Shown: positions 33,275-41,778 of the stretch, piece after piece
How the letters are laid out: every line of letters starts with the position of its first letter
Position numbering within the stretch: the stretch's first letter is position 1
NCBI GenBank assembly: GCA_016219325.1
Contig: JACRNH010000012.1
Location: 1 to 43,604 of the forward strand
Source of the DNA: Candidatus Collierbacteria bacterium
Lineage (GTDB): Bacteria; Patescibacteriota; Microgenomatia; UBA1400; JACPES01
DNA: 43,604 nt
Reading direction: 5' to 3'
The notes under the pieces: generated by a model
Databases searched by the model: none
Told to the model about the DNA's origin: nothing
What the model saw: only the letters and a program-made list of their open reading frames with translations
Position numbers and translations under genes: made by a program

Positions 33275-33963
33275 TGATCAACTTTTCCCCATTCCAAAAA
33301 TTTTGGGCCGGTCTGGCTTTGGCGATATTTATTTACTACGCCCAAGGCTTATTCCGAACGGCCGTATTCCCCAGCTCTCCATTAACTATTGTCGGAGTCG
33401 GCCAAGTGACGGTAAAACCGGAAAAAATTTCATTTGTTGTTACTCATGTTGCCAGATCCCTTGATCCGATTACCGCCATAGACGAAGGCGATGTGGCAAT
33501 TAAAGTTCTGATTGACAAGGCCAAGGCGATTGCCGGAGACGAAGCGGAAATTAAAACCTCTTTCTATCAAATTTTACCTTCTTCCTCCGGCTCGATAACC
33601 ACCTATCAGGTGGCCAACGCCTTCAGCATTTCAACGACTAAAATTGATAAGGCCAGCAATTTGATTCATGAACTCTATCGTTTCGGGGCGTCAACCATAA
33701 GCGATGTTATTTTTACCGGCAGCGATAAAGAAAAAACCGAACAGGACGCCCGCAAGGCTGCGGTAAAAGACGCCGATAAACAGGCCAAAGCGATTGCCAA
33801 AGCCGCCGGCAAAAGAGTGGGGAAAATCGTATCAATTACCGACGACAACGCCGGAGCCACCAGCACTATCGGCAAAAGTTCAGATACCAAAGCCGTTAAT
33901 TATTCCTTATTAGGCGAAATTGAAGTTACCAAAAGAGTTTCTCTGGTTTACGAAATTTGGTGA
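33274..33963 (+). CDS. SIMPL domain (DUF541) protein
   Basis: TIVGVGQVTVKPEKISFVV...DARKAAVKDADKQAKAIAKAAGKRVGKIVSI. Confidence 0.88.
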   Translation: MINFSPFQKFWAGLALAIFIYYAQGLFRTAVFPSSPLTIVGVGQVTVKPEKISFVVTHVARSLDPITAIDEGDVAIKVLIDKAKAIAGDEAEIKTSFYQILPSSSGSITTYQVANAFSISTTKIDKASNLIHELYRFGASTISDVIFTGSDKEKTEQDARKAAVKDADKQAKAIAKAAGKRVGKIVSITDDNAGATSTIGKSSDTKAVNYSLLGEIEVTKRVSLVYEIW

Positions 33964-33970
33964 AAGACGG

Positions 33971-34393
33971 TTATCCCCCGATCCAGATGATAGGAATTTT
34001 CTTCTCCACCGATTTAAACTCCGGATCACCAGTTAAAATAACCCCGCCTAGCTTTTGGGCGGTTGCTACCGCAAAGCAATCAGCGTAGGATAGGCCGCCG
34101 CCAGTCTTCCATCTGGCCGCGGCTATCACTAATTCTTCATCAACCGGTTCAAGTTGTATCGGCAATCGCTCGAATCTGACGATAACCTCAATCAGTGTTT
34201 TTTCGCCAAATTCCCGCAAAATTTGATATATCACTTCTCCCCAATTGATCAAATTAAAAAAAACCTTAACCTGGCTGGCTTCTGCTTTTTTTAGCAATTT
34301 TTCCATTGCCGTTACCGCCGGTTTTTCGCCCCGAAGCCATCCAATCACCGGCCAACTGTCAAGAATGATGACTTTGCTGTTTTTTAGCTTCAA
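33971..34393 (-). CDS. PIN-domain toxin (VapC-like)
   Basis: VIILDSWPVIGWL, NWGEVIYQI, LSYADCFAVATAQKLGGVILTGDPEF. Confidence 0.88.
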   Translation of the reverse strand: MKLKNSKVIILDSWPVIGWLRGEKPAVTAMEKLLKKAEASQVKVFFNLINWGEVIYQILREFGEKTLIEVIVRFERLPIQLEPVDEELVIAAARWKTGGGLSYADCFAVATAQKLGGVILTGDPEFKSVEKKIPIIWIGG

Positions 34394-34643
34394 ATTTGAC
34401 CTCTTCGGCTCGAATTTGCCGTTTAATTTGAGTCGCGGTCTTTTTCCATCCTTTAAGAATTCCTGTCAGTTCTTCAATCGAATTTCCTGCTGGCGACAAC
34501 TCAATTTTCCGATCGGCCAAAAACGGCCTGATCATCACCTTGGCATTCGGCTCCAATCCCATTGCCTGACGCATAGCTTTAGGAATTACTATCTGCCCTT
34601 TGGTGGATACCGATTGAATAGTCGGAGAAAGCATTGTTTGCAT
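34359..34643 (-). CDS. AbrB/SpoVT-type antitoxin (VapB-like)
   Basis: SVSTKGQIVIPKAMRQAMGLEPNAKVMI; overlaps the PIN toxin gene. Confidence 0.85.
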   Translation of the reverse strand: MQTMLSPTIQSVSTKGQIVIPKAMRQAMGLEPNAKVMIRPFLADRKIELSPAGNSIEELTGILKGWKKTATQIKRQIRAEEVKFEAKKQQSHHS

Positions 34644-34688
34644 TGTCTTACCTCTCGATTTTTAATTTTACCAATAAATTTCGGTAAG

Positions 34689-34745
34689 TCAAGACCAATG
34701 CCCCCTCGTCTGCTGGCCGTAGAAAGAAGAACCTGTATTGAGCAT
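34689..34745 (-). pseudogene. 5' fossil of a PH-domain gene
   Basis: Reads MLNTGSSFYGQQTRGHWS*, closely matching MLNTNESFYGQQTGER at the start of 27888..28511. Confidence 0.6.
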
Positions 34746-34759
34746 AAGTATATGATAAC

Positions 34760-34808
34760 AAAAGGTTAAGAAGGTTAACAGGTTGGAAAGGTTGGAAGGC
34801 TAAAACGA
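34760..34808. repeat. Left nonamer arm (AAGGTTAAC)n
   Basis: aaaggttaagaaggttaacaggttggaaaggttggaaggctaaaac. Confidence 0.85.
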
Positions 34809-34822
34809 TTAAAATAAACAAA

Positions 34823-35209
34823 ATGTTAGAAGGCAAAAAGACGTTCTTTAGTATCGAGGATACTGGTGCGCATAAATTAGCGCACAAAGCCGGAGAAATT
34901 GTGTGGAGTGAAGTGCAAAAATGGCCATGGCTAGCAAAACGGACACTTGGATCTCAATGGATTGATGCAACAGATTCTGTTTCTGCAAATTTGGTAGAGG
35001 GATTTGGAAGATTCCATAAAAAAGATCGGGTAAAGTTTTACTACAATGCCAAAGGATCAGCGCTGGAAAGCCTCGAATGGGCGCGAAAAGCGATAGAGAG
35101 AAAATTGATTGACGAATCAAAAGCAAAAGAAATTATTGCGATTTTAGAGCAGCTTCCTCGAGAGATTAATTTTCAAATAAAATATTCTATGGAGAAATTA
35201 AAGAGTTAG
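34823..35209 (+). CDS. S23 / four-helix-bundle protein
   Basis: KLAHKAGEIVWSEVQKWPWLAKRTLGSQWIDATDSVSANLVEGFGRFHKKDRVKFYYNAKGSALESLEWARKAIERKLI. Confidence 0.88.
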   Translation: MLEGKKTFFSIEDTGAHKLAHKAGEIVWSEVQKWPWLAKRTLGSQWIDATDSVSANLVEGFGRFHKKDRVKFYYNAKGSALESLEWARKAIERKLIDESKAKEIIAILEQLPREINFQIKYSMEKLKS

Positions 35210-35217
35210 TTTTGCTT

Positions 35218-35273
35218 CCTAGCCTTTTCAACCTTTTCAGCCTTTTGAACCTTTTTAACCTTCTGACCTTTTT
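35218..35273. repeat. Right nonamer arm (AACCTTTTC)n, inverted relative to 34760-34808
   Basis: cctagccttttcaaccttttcagccttttgaacctttttaaccttctgacctttttatt. Confidence 0.88.
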
Positions 35274-35610
35274 ATTCTGCCTTCAAATATCCCTTCACAA
35301 ATCCCTCTTGCCCTTTTTGGACCAGCTCATCCACCGTCATTCCAGTCCGGAGCTTAAACAATTCTTCCATCTTTTGTTTTGCCATCTCCTCATCGGCAAT
35401 CGCCTCAACTTCTTTCATATCCTCTTCCGTCAAGGAAGACATGATGGACGAATAAACGCTTAATGCCGACAGTTTAGACATTCCGGCCAGCAATTGCCCG
35501 ATTTCCTGGTCCGTCTTGCCTTCGGCTTTGAGTTTATTCAGCCAATCGCCGAAAGTCGCGGATTGAGCGTTGAGCGTTGAACTTTGAGCGTTGTTTGCTG
35601 TTTGATCCAT
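35272..35610 (-). CDS. Hypothetical protein with repeat-derived N-terminus
   Basis: MDQTANNAQSSTLNAQSATFGDWLNKLKAEGKTDQEIGQLLAGMSKL...; N-terminus encoded by a heptamer array at 35561-35602. Confidence 0.55.
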   Translation of the reverse strand: MDQTANNAQSSTLNAQSATFGDWLNKLKAEGKTDQEIGQLLAGMSKLSALSVYSSIMSSLTEEDMKEVEAIADEEMAKQKMEELFKLRTGMTVDELVQKGQEGFVKGYLKAE

Positions 35611-35623
35611 AAATCAATTTATT

Positions 35624-35678
35624 GCTATTTACTATTTACTTACTACTTTCTATTTTCTACTTTCTACTTTCTATTATA
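35624..35678. repeat. Heptamer array (TACTTTC)n
   Basis: tatttactatttacttactactttctattttctactttctactttctatta. Confidence 0.8.
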
Positions 35679-35694
35679 TTAGTATTATCCGTAA

Positions 35695-36912
35695 TTATTT
35701 AGAATTTTTTAAGAAATCGGCAATTTTTTGTAATCTATCAACATCTCCCGCAGAAACTTTTACTTCCCAGCCGGCCGGGTTGGTTTCCTTTAGCCTTGCC
35801 AACGCCTCTGCCAAATAATCTCCAATTTGATGATTATTATAATTTACAACAGTATCCATCCTAACTGCTCCCTGATCTTGAGTCAAATCTTTGATCGCGT
35901 CAGTTAAAAATGTTCTGGCTGGATCCTCCAACCCGAAAATCTTGGCCAATGGCTGGCTCCAAGCTTCTGCTAGCCGCCAATGGCTGGCTCCAATTTGCTG
36001 CTCGGCGGGCAATTGGGCCACACCAACGTGTTTAGGCAACGAATCAACTATTTCTTGGACGTTAATCTCCGGCGGTTTAGGCAGTTGCAAATCCTCCGGA
36101 ATTGCCGGCGCCATTGGAGAGTCGGGTGATGGAATTTGAGGGCTTGCGTCCGGCGCTGCCGGCGGCTGCGGGATAACTTCAATTCCGCCTCTCTCGTCCG
36201 CCCCCACCCCGCCGAAATGTGGTTGCCCAATGTCCGGCTGGCCGCGCAAGTCCCTGTCCGGAGACAGCGGCAAGTTCGCTCCTCCGGATGGAGGACCAAC
36301 CTGACCATCAGCTCCAAAAAAACTGTTTAATGCAGCGTTTTGTTCATTTGCGGCGCGAACTGCGTTTGCCATTTCCATAGCGCGCCAAGCTCCGCCGCCA
36401 AAAGCTCCTGCCGTAAGCAATGTTCCTGCCTTGGCCACTGCCAGACTGACGACTTTCCCTGCCGCAAATATCCTAGCAAGCCTTGCAGTTTTCGGCATAG
36501 TCCTAGAAAGCATTTCAATGGCTGCACAAAGATTAGAAATAGATAAAGCTCCAGCGCCTATCGAGAAAGCTATTTCTATAAGCTGTTGAGTCTGTTCAAA
36601 AGTTAGAACTTTACCCAAACCAACGCCTGTTAAAAGAGGGGCCAGCACTCCTGTCCCTTCCCTGGCAATTTTTCCCCATGGAACATCTTCTAGGAATACT
36701 TGCAATTCCCTTTCTGTCAAAGATTTTCCCTGCAACTCCGCAAATTTTTTTCTCCACTCTAAATTACCCGTTTCGGGAGCAACTCCGCCACCCTCCTTGG
36801 AAGGTTTTCTAAAAAACGAATTTTCAAACTCTCTATCTGCCTGACTTTGTTTACCCAGTCTGGCACCATCTATTTGGGCAAGCAGATTTACGGTGGCTTC
36901 TTGTAATCCCAT
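35695..36912 (-). CDS. Hypothetical protein, hydrophobic middle, Pro-rich linker
   Basis: 405-aa ORF, co-directional with 36914..39487. Confidence 0.65.
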   Translation of the reverse strand: MGLQEATVNLLAQIDGARLGKQSQADREFENSFFRKPSKEGGGVAPETGNLEWRKKFAELQGKSLTERELQVFLEDVPWGKIAREGTGVLAPLLTGVGLGKVLTFEQTQQLIEIAFSIGAGALSISNLCAAIEMLSRTMPKTARLARIFAAGKVVSLAVAKAGTLLTAGAFGGGAWRAMEMANAVRAANEQNAALNSFFGADGQVGPPSGGANLPLSPDRDLRGQPDIGQPHFGGVGADERGGIEVIPQPPAAPDASPQIPSPDSPMAPAIPEDLQLPKPPEINVQEIVDSLPKHVGVAQLPAEQQIGASHWRLAEAWSQPLAKIFGLEDPARTFLTDAIKDLTQDQGAVRMDTVVNYNNHQIGDYLAEALARLKETNPAGWEVKVSAGDVDRLQKIADFLKNSK

Positions 36913-36913
36913 A

Positions 36914-39487
36914 TTAAAGGAGACCCATTGACTTAAGAGCAGTATTTACCAAAGGATCCAATAAAGCAATGCTTCCCAATCCTCCCTCGCCTGATACTTG
37001 AGCTATTTCTGCTGCCCTAAACTTAGTAATGTTGGCTTGAGCAGGATTCATCTTGTCTTTCTTTTCATTTCTTTCATCAGGGCCTGACCCGATAACATTT
37101 TCAATCGAGCTTAACGCGCCTGCCAATTTTTCGTCTGCGGTCGCCATTCTGCCTCCAATTCCGAGCTTAACCTTCGCATTTCTAGTTTTAATTTTGAGCT
37201 CTTCTTTTGTGATTTTACCCACCATAAAATCGTTAAAGTGCTTTTCTAATTCCTGACGGACATCTTCGCTAACGTTTTCAACTTTCTGATGCAAAAAGCT
37301 TTGAATCTCATCGGCAGCGACTCCGGGCTCTCCTCCAGCGGCAACAAATTCTGCTGCTGCAGAAGTTATTTCTGCTGGAACCGCGCTCGATATTGCTTCG
37401 TTAAATTTTTGCGTGGCTCCCGCCAATTCTTCCGCCTTAGCCTCTTCTGCTTCCCTAGCCGCCAGAGTTTCTTTAGCCAAAGGAGTCAAGTCCGCTACTT
37501 GCTGTCGGGCTTGATCTAAAACGTTCGTAGTTGAAGCAACTTGCGCTTCTGCGGCCGTTGCCCTTAATTTTTGCTCTTCAATTTGATTCTGGAGTTCCGC
37601 CGCTCTGGCTTCCGCTTCGGCTTGCGCCGCCTTAAGATTTGCTTCCACCGAGGCCAAATCAGCAGCTGCTTTTTGCCTCATCTCCGCTCTGGAGATAACG
37701 TCTCTCCAGCTATCAGACGCTTTCCCTGAAATCTCCATCCCTCTTAAATCTCCACCAACTTGCTGCCAATGCTGCTGTTCTTCTGCGGTTAACGGAGGCG
37801 TCAAACCAAAACTCTCCAAAACTTTTGTTACTGTCCCACGCTGAATTTCAGCTAAATTCCGGACAGTCTGATCTTCAGAATTGACTTCCAAGAATCCTCC
37901 ATGAGCCCCTTGTCCTTCAGATCCGGAAGCTCTATTTGCGCTCCGACGCGCCTCTTCAGCTTGGGTTTCAGTTAAGGCCTGCCTTAAAATTGCCGGAGTA
38001 GAAGGATTTTGGATTAAGGAATAAGGATCATTATCAATATCTATCAATGATAGAACTGTTGACCTGTCTCTGAACAAGGTTTTCAAATATGCTTCGCGAC
38101 CGATGTCTCCTCCGCCCAAGCTTCTGACATTTCTTTCAATCGCCATTTCCAGGGCCGGATCAAGTCCGCCTTCGACCGCCCCGGGCTGTTGAAGATAATT
38201 GATTTCCGTATCAATCATTCCTAGTTGATTTTGCAATCCTCCGGGGAGAACTCTCACCTCGGTCAAACGCTTAACAAATGAATCAACCTCTGCAATGTTC
38301 CCCGCGATTGTATTTACGGCTATTTCCTGTCTTGAACTTCTGGCTAACTGCTCGCAATTTTCTCTGGCGCTAGCCAATTCGGCCCGGGTTTTATTTGACA
38401 CCTTTCCGGCTACCGCGATTTCTGTTGTCGCAAGATTGATTGCGTCCTGACGCTGATTTATTAAACCCTTAATTTGAGCTTCTGTGATTCTGTTCGCCGA
38501 CAAAACCGCATTCGCGGCATCAAGTTTTGCCTTAATTTCTGCCTGGCGGAGGCCTGCTTCTTTTTCTTCAACCACAAGGTCTGCCATCTCTTTTTTGGCA
38601 ACCGCAAGATCCGTTTTTTTCTTTTCTAAAATTGCCTCTTTGTCTTCCGGAGTAAGCTTCTTCCTTTTTAATTCAGCCTCTTTAGCTTTTAGGGCGGCCT
38701 GCGCCAAATTAACTTTATCAAGCGCTAAAGAAGATCTTTGGGCTGTTGCGCCAACCTCCTGATTCACCGCGTCGTATTGAGCAGATAATCCCCTGGCTGC
38801 TCCTTCTTGGCCGGAAATCCCCAAGTCTTCAATTACCATCTGCTTACAGGCCACTTCCGCTTGCAAATCTTCAACATCAAGCTCCTTTTCCACTATTGCC
38901 GATTCTGTCATTCCGCCGCGGCGGCGGGCAGCCCTTGCTTCAACTGCGCTATCAGTGACCGGACTCATTTTATCGGCGTATCGCTGCAAATTTCTTTCTT
39001 TGCTGGTTAATTTCAATGCCTGTTCCGGCGGCAAAGGAGCTGGCAATACTTCTTTCGCTTTATCTACGGCCTCTTTTGCTTCCTGAAGCTTTAACATGCT
39101 CTTCTGTCTTTCTGCTAAATTAGTTATCTCCGCGGCCCGGGCGGCTATTCTATCCATAATTCCTCTGCCTCTGTCTTTTAGCTGTTGAGCTACGGCCGAT
39201 TGATCTGCTTCAGAAAGTTGCAATGGAATAGTGGCTATTTTTTCTGCCGTCTTTTCTTCTGCAGCAGGAGCCGGAGCTTCATTTGGGGCTGCGGGAACTG
39301 CTGCCTCTTGAGGGGTTGCGGGCACAGCAGGAGGAGCTTCCGCCAGATCTGTCTGCAACCAATTATGGCCATCAACAGCCGAAGCCAGAACCTGAGGTTC
39401 TGGAGCTGCGGCACTTTTATCATAGCCGGCCGCAAAGTCTTCTGGAGATAAGTTCTTTAGCCAATTTGGTAACATTTCTTCTGACAT
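36914..39487 (-). CDS. Large Ala/Glu-rich coiled-coil protein
   Basis: 857-aa ORF with long heptad-like A/E/K/Q-rich stretches. Confidence 0.7.
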   Translation of the reverse strand: MSEEMLPNWLKNLSPEDFAAGYDKSAAAPEPQVLASAVDGHNWLQTDLAEAPPAVPATPQEAAVPAAPNEAPAPAAEEKTAEKIATIPLQLSEADQSAVAQQLKDRGRGIMDRIAARAAEITNLAERQKSMLKLQEAKEAVDKAKEVLPAPLPPEQALKLTSKERNLQRYADKMSPVTDSAVEARAARRRGGMTESAIVEKELDVEDLQAEVACKQMVIEDLGISGQEGAARGLSAQYDAVNQEVGATAQRSSLALDKVNLAQAALKAKEAELKRKKLTPEDKEAILEKKKTDLAVAKKEMADLVVEEKEAGLRQAEIKAKLDAANAVLSANRITEAQIKGLINQRQDAINLATTEIAVAGKVSNKTRAELASARENCEQLARSSRQEIAVNTIAGNIAEVDSFVKRLTEVRVLPGGLQNQLGMIDTEINYLQQPGAVEGGLDPALEMAIERNVRSLGGGDIGREAYLKTLFRDRSTVLSLIDIDNDPYSLIQNPSTPAILRQALTETQAEEARRSANRASGSEGQGAHGGFLEVNSEDQTVRNLAEIQRGTVTKVLESFGLTPPLTAEEQQHWQQVGGDLRGMEISGKASDSWRDVISRAEMRQKAAADLASVEANLKAAQAEAEARAAELQNQIEEQKLRATAAEAQVASTTNVLDQARQQVADLTPLAKETLAAREAEEAKAEELAGATQKFNEAISSAVPAEITSAAAEFVAAGGEPGVAADEIQSFLHQKVENVSEDVRQELEKHFNDFMVGKITKEELKIKTRNAKVKLGIGGRMATADEKLAGALSSIENVIGSGPDERNEKKDKMNPAQANITKFRAAEIAQVSGEGGLGSIALLDPLVNTALKSMGLL

Positions 39488-39556
39488 AATTTATAAATCT
39501 AACAATTCAGTTTAGCCAAAATATACTGCTGTTGTCAATAGCCAACTGCATATTGG

Positions 39557-40357
39557 TTAAACAGCCTCGGCTTTTTTAGGAAACACTGCCTTAATTCCTT
39601 TGACCATAGCAATAAATTCTTCTTTTTTCAAAGTTTTTAATCGATCTTGATATAAAAATGCCGCCAGAGCCATAATTAAACCAACTTCTCTGGTGGCTTC
39701 GGGCTGGGCCATAAAATTATTATAGACCTCTCGGGCGGCTTTACTTCCTAGCATAGCGTCAACTTCCTCCCCCCATAACCCATCTTCTTCATCTTCATCT
39801 TCATCTTCATCTTCCTGTAATTTCAACCGTTGTTCCGGTATGGCCACGCCAAAATTGATTTTGCCTATCTGAATCTCGACATCGGTTGATTCGGCTTCAG
39901 AGTAAATCCCTAAACAATAAAGATATGCTTCATCTATAATAAGGTCTGTAAAATCTACTTTCTCGCCCATAAGATTGGTTGCCGTTCTTGGTAATATAAC
40001 AGTATAAGTTTTGCCATCACCTATATCCGCCTCAACCCTAGACAAGTCGTAGTCATCACTGCTTATAAAGAATTCGGCTCCTTCATCCCCGGAAAAATTT
40101 AGTTCTTCGATCGTTTGTTCATTCCCCTCTCCTCCCGTAATATTAGTAAACTTAAAACCATCTATAGAAATTCTTATAAAGCCATCATCTCCACGACTTA
40201 ACTCAATTTTATGATTTCGTCCCAATATTAATTCTATTGGCGGCTTTTCAGAGGGTAATCCTAAAATCTCAGTTTTACTTGGATCGTTTAACCTTATATA
40301 TCCCTCTGGAGTTAAGACTTCGGATTGTTCTGAAAATCGTTCTGGATTTTGCGTCAT
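39557..40357 (-). CDS. Hypothetical protein with (DE)n tract
   Basis: 266-aa ORF; KLQEDEDEDEDEEDG encoded by a TCATCT hexanucleotide tract near 39790. Confidence 0.6.
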   Translation of the reverse strand: MTQNPERFSEQSEVLTPEGYIRLNDPSKTEILGLPSEKPPIELILGRNHKIELSRGDDGFIRISIDGFKFTNITGGEGNEQTIEELNFSGDEGAEFFISSDDYDLSRVEADIGDGKTYTVILPRTATNLMGEKVDFTDLIIDEAYLYCLGIYSEAESTDVEIQIGKINFGVAIPEQRLKLQEDEDEDEDEEDGLWGEEVDAMLGSKAAREVYNNFMAQPEATREVGLIMALAAFLYQDRLKTLKKEEFIAMVKGIKAVFPKKAEAV

Positions 40358-40454
40358 AATTCAAATGTTATTTTAAACTGGCAGGTAAATTTGTATTTTA
40401 CCGAATAAAATCCAAATGTCAATTATTATATAAACCAACTAACTGACAAAGGTT

Positions 40455-41663
40455 TTATATTTCCCAAGGATAAAAACCTTTTTCGGATAATTTTTTTCCT
40501 TCCAGTCCAATCACTCCCCAATCTTTCGCTTTATACTTATTTATAAAAGAATCAATCGCTCGCGGCTCAAACCGCCCAAAATTAATTTTTGCTTCCAAAG
40601 GCAACACCGCGCCGCCGTTATTTTCAATCACAAAATCAATCTCTAGGTGAGTTTTAGTCCGCCAAAAATGGATCGGGCGGCGGCCATATTTTTTAACCAG
40701 CTCGCCAAAAATATTCGTCTCAAACACGTTTCCTATTGGCGAATCTTGAAAATTATTCAACCATAATAGCGATTGCAATCCGCTGTCAAAAAAGAATATT
40801 TTAGGGTTCTTGCTTATTTCTACGCTGGGACTTTTACTATATGGAGACACCCTTTTGATCACAAAAGTTTCTTCTAAAACCGTCAGATATTTTTGCAAGG
40901 TTGCAAAAGAAATTGTGGTTTCCCGGGACAAAGATGTCATGTCCAAGAGTTGGCCGGATTGAGCTGCCAGAATTTTTAGCATGTTATTAAATTTCCGAGT
41001 GTCTTCTACCTTGGCCAAATCGCGGACGTCTTTACGGATATAAGTATCAATCACTTGCAATAAATATTGTTTCTTTTTTTCCACTACCGGTTCCAACGCC
41101 ACTTTGGGATACCCCCCATAAGTCATAAATTCCGTATACAGCCGTTTTAGATCAGCCACTCCCGAAGAACTGGTTACTTGCGGCAAAACGTAATTAACTT
41201 CTTTGAATTCTAGGTATTCGCCAAAAGATAATGGAAATATTTCAAACGGCGTGGTCCGGCCGGCCAATGAATCGCTAAATTTAGATTTAATCTCAAAAGT
41301 TGACGAACCGGAAACTATCAAATGGATATTCTTGTAATGATCGGCAATAATTTTTAGAAATGAACTGGGATTCTCTAAATATTGAATTTCGTCTATTAAA
41401 GCGTATATTTCTTCTCCGTCCACGTACCCTTTTCCCCGTAAATCTGACACAAAAAAATCTACGCCTTTATTTAGATCTTCAAGCAGTTCCGGATATTCCA
41501 AATCATAATAAAAAACTTTTTTGCCTTTTTGCGCCAGCCAGTCTCGTATATAAAACAAAATATGCGTTTTCCCGACCTGCCTGGCTCCATGCAAAACAAT
41601 TACGGTATCGTCTCCTATGTATGGTTCAATCCGAGTAAATATCTTCCTTTTATGTAGCTTCAT
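40455..41663 (-). CDS. AAA_14 / DUF4143 ATPase
   Basis: VIVLHGARQVGKTHILF Walker A, ALIDEIQYLENPSSFLKIIAD, LIVSGSSTFEIKSKFSDSLAGRTTPFEIFPLSFGEYL. Confidence 0.9.
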   Translation of the reverse strand: MKLHKRKIFTRIEPYIGDDTVIVLHGARQVGKTHILFYIRDWLAQKGKKVFYYDLEYPELLEDLNKGVDFFVSDLRGKGYVDGEEIYALIDEIQYLENPSSFLKIIADHYKNIHLIVSGSSTFEIKSKFSDSLAGRTTPFEIFPLSFGEYLEFKEVNYVLPQVTSSSGVADLKRLYTEFMTYGGYPKVALEPVVEKKKQYLLQVIDTYIRKDVRDLAKVEDTRKFNNMLKILAAQSGQLLDMTSLSRETTISFATLQKYLTVLEETFVIKRVSPYSKSPSVEISKNPKIFFFDSGLQSLLWLNNFQDSPIGNVFETNIFGELVKKYGRRPIHFWRTKTHLEIDFVIENNGGAVLPLEAKINFGRFEPRAIDSFINKYKAKDWGVIGLEGKKLSEKGFYPWEI

Positions 41664-41778
41664 ATTAGTAATAATATAACTTACATTAATGTCTATGTCA
41701 ATATGAGTAAATCAGTCCCCGTCATCATCTTTTTATTTGCCTGAAACTGTTATTGAAGTAATATATGCTAAACTTTCT

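Noticed and set aside
36048-39489. Numerous plus-strand ORFs antisense to the 405-aa and 857-aa proteins
   Set aside because: Low-complexity mirror translations (Cys/Arg/Ser-rich) of coiled-coil or Pro-rich coding sequence; no family-like sequence or start signals.
39785-39820. Hexanucleotide tract (cttcat)n as a member of the 7/9-bp repeat family
   Set aside because: It is a simple Asp/Glu codon tract with period 6 (in frame) and no inverted partner.
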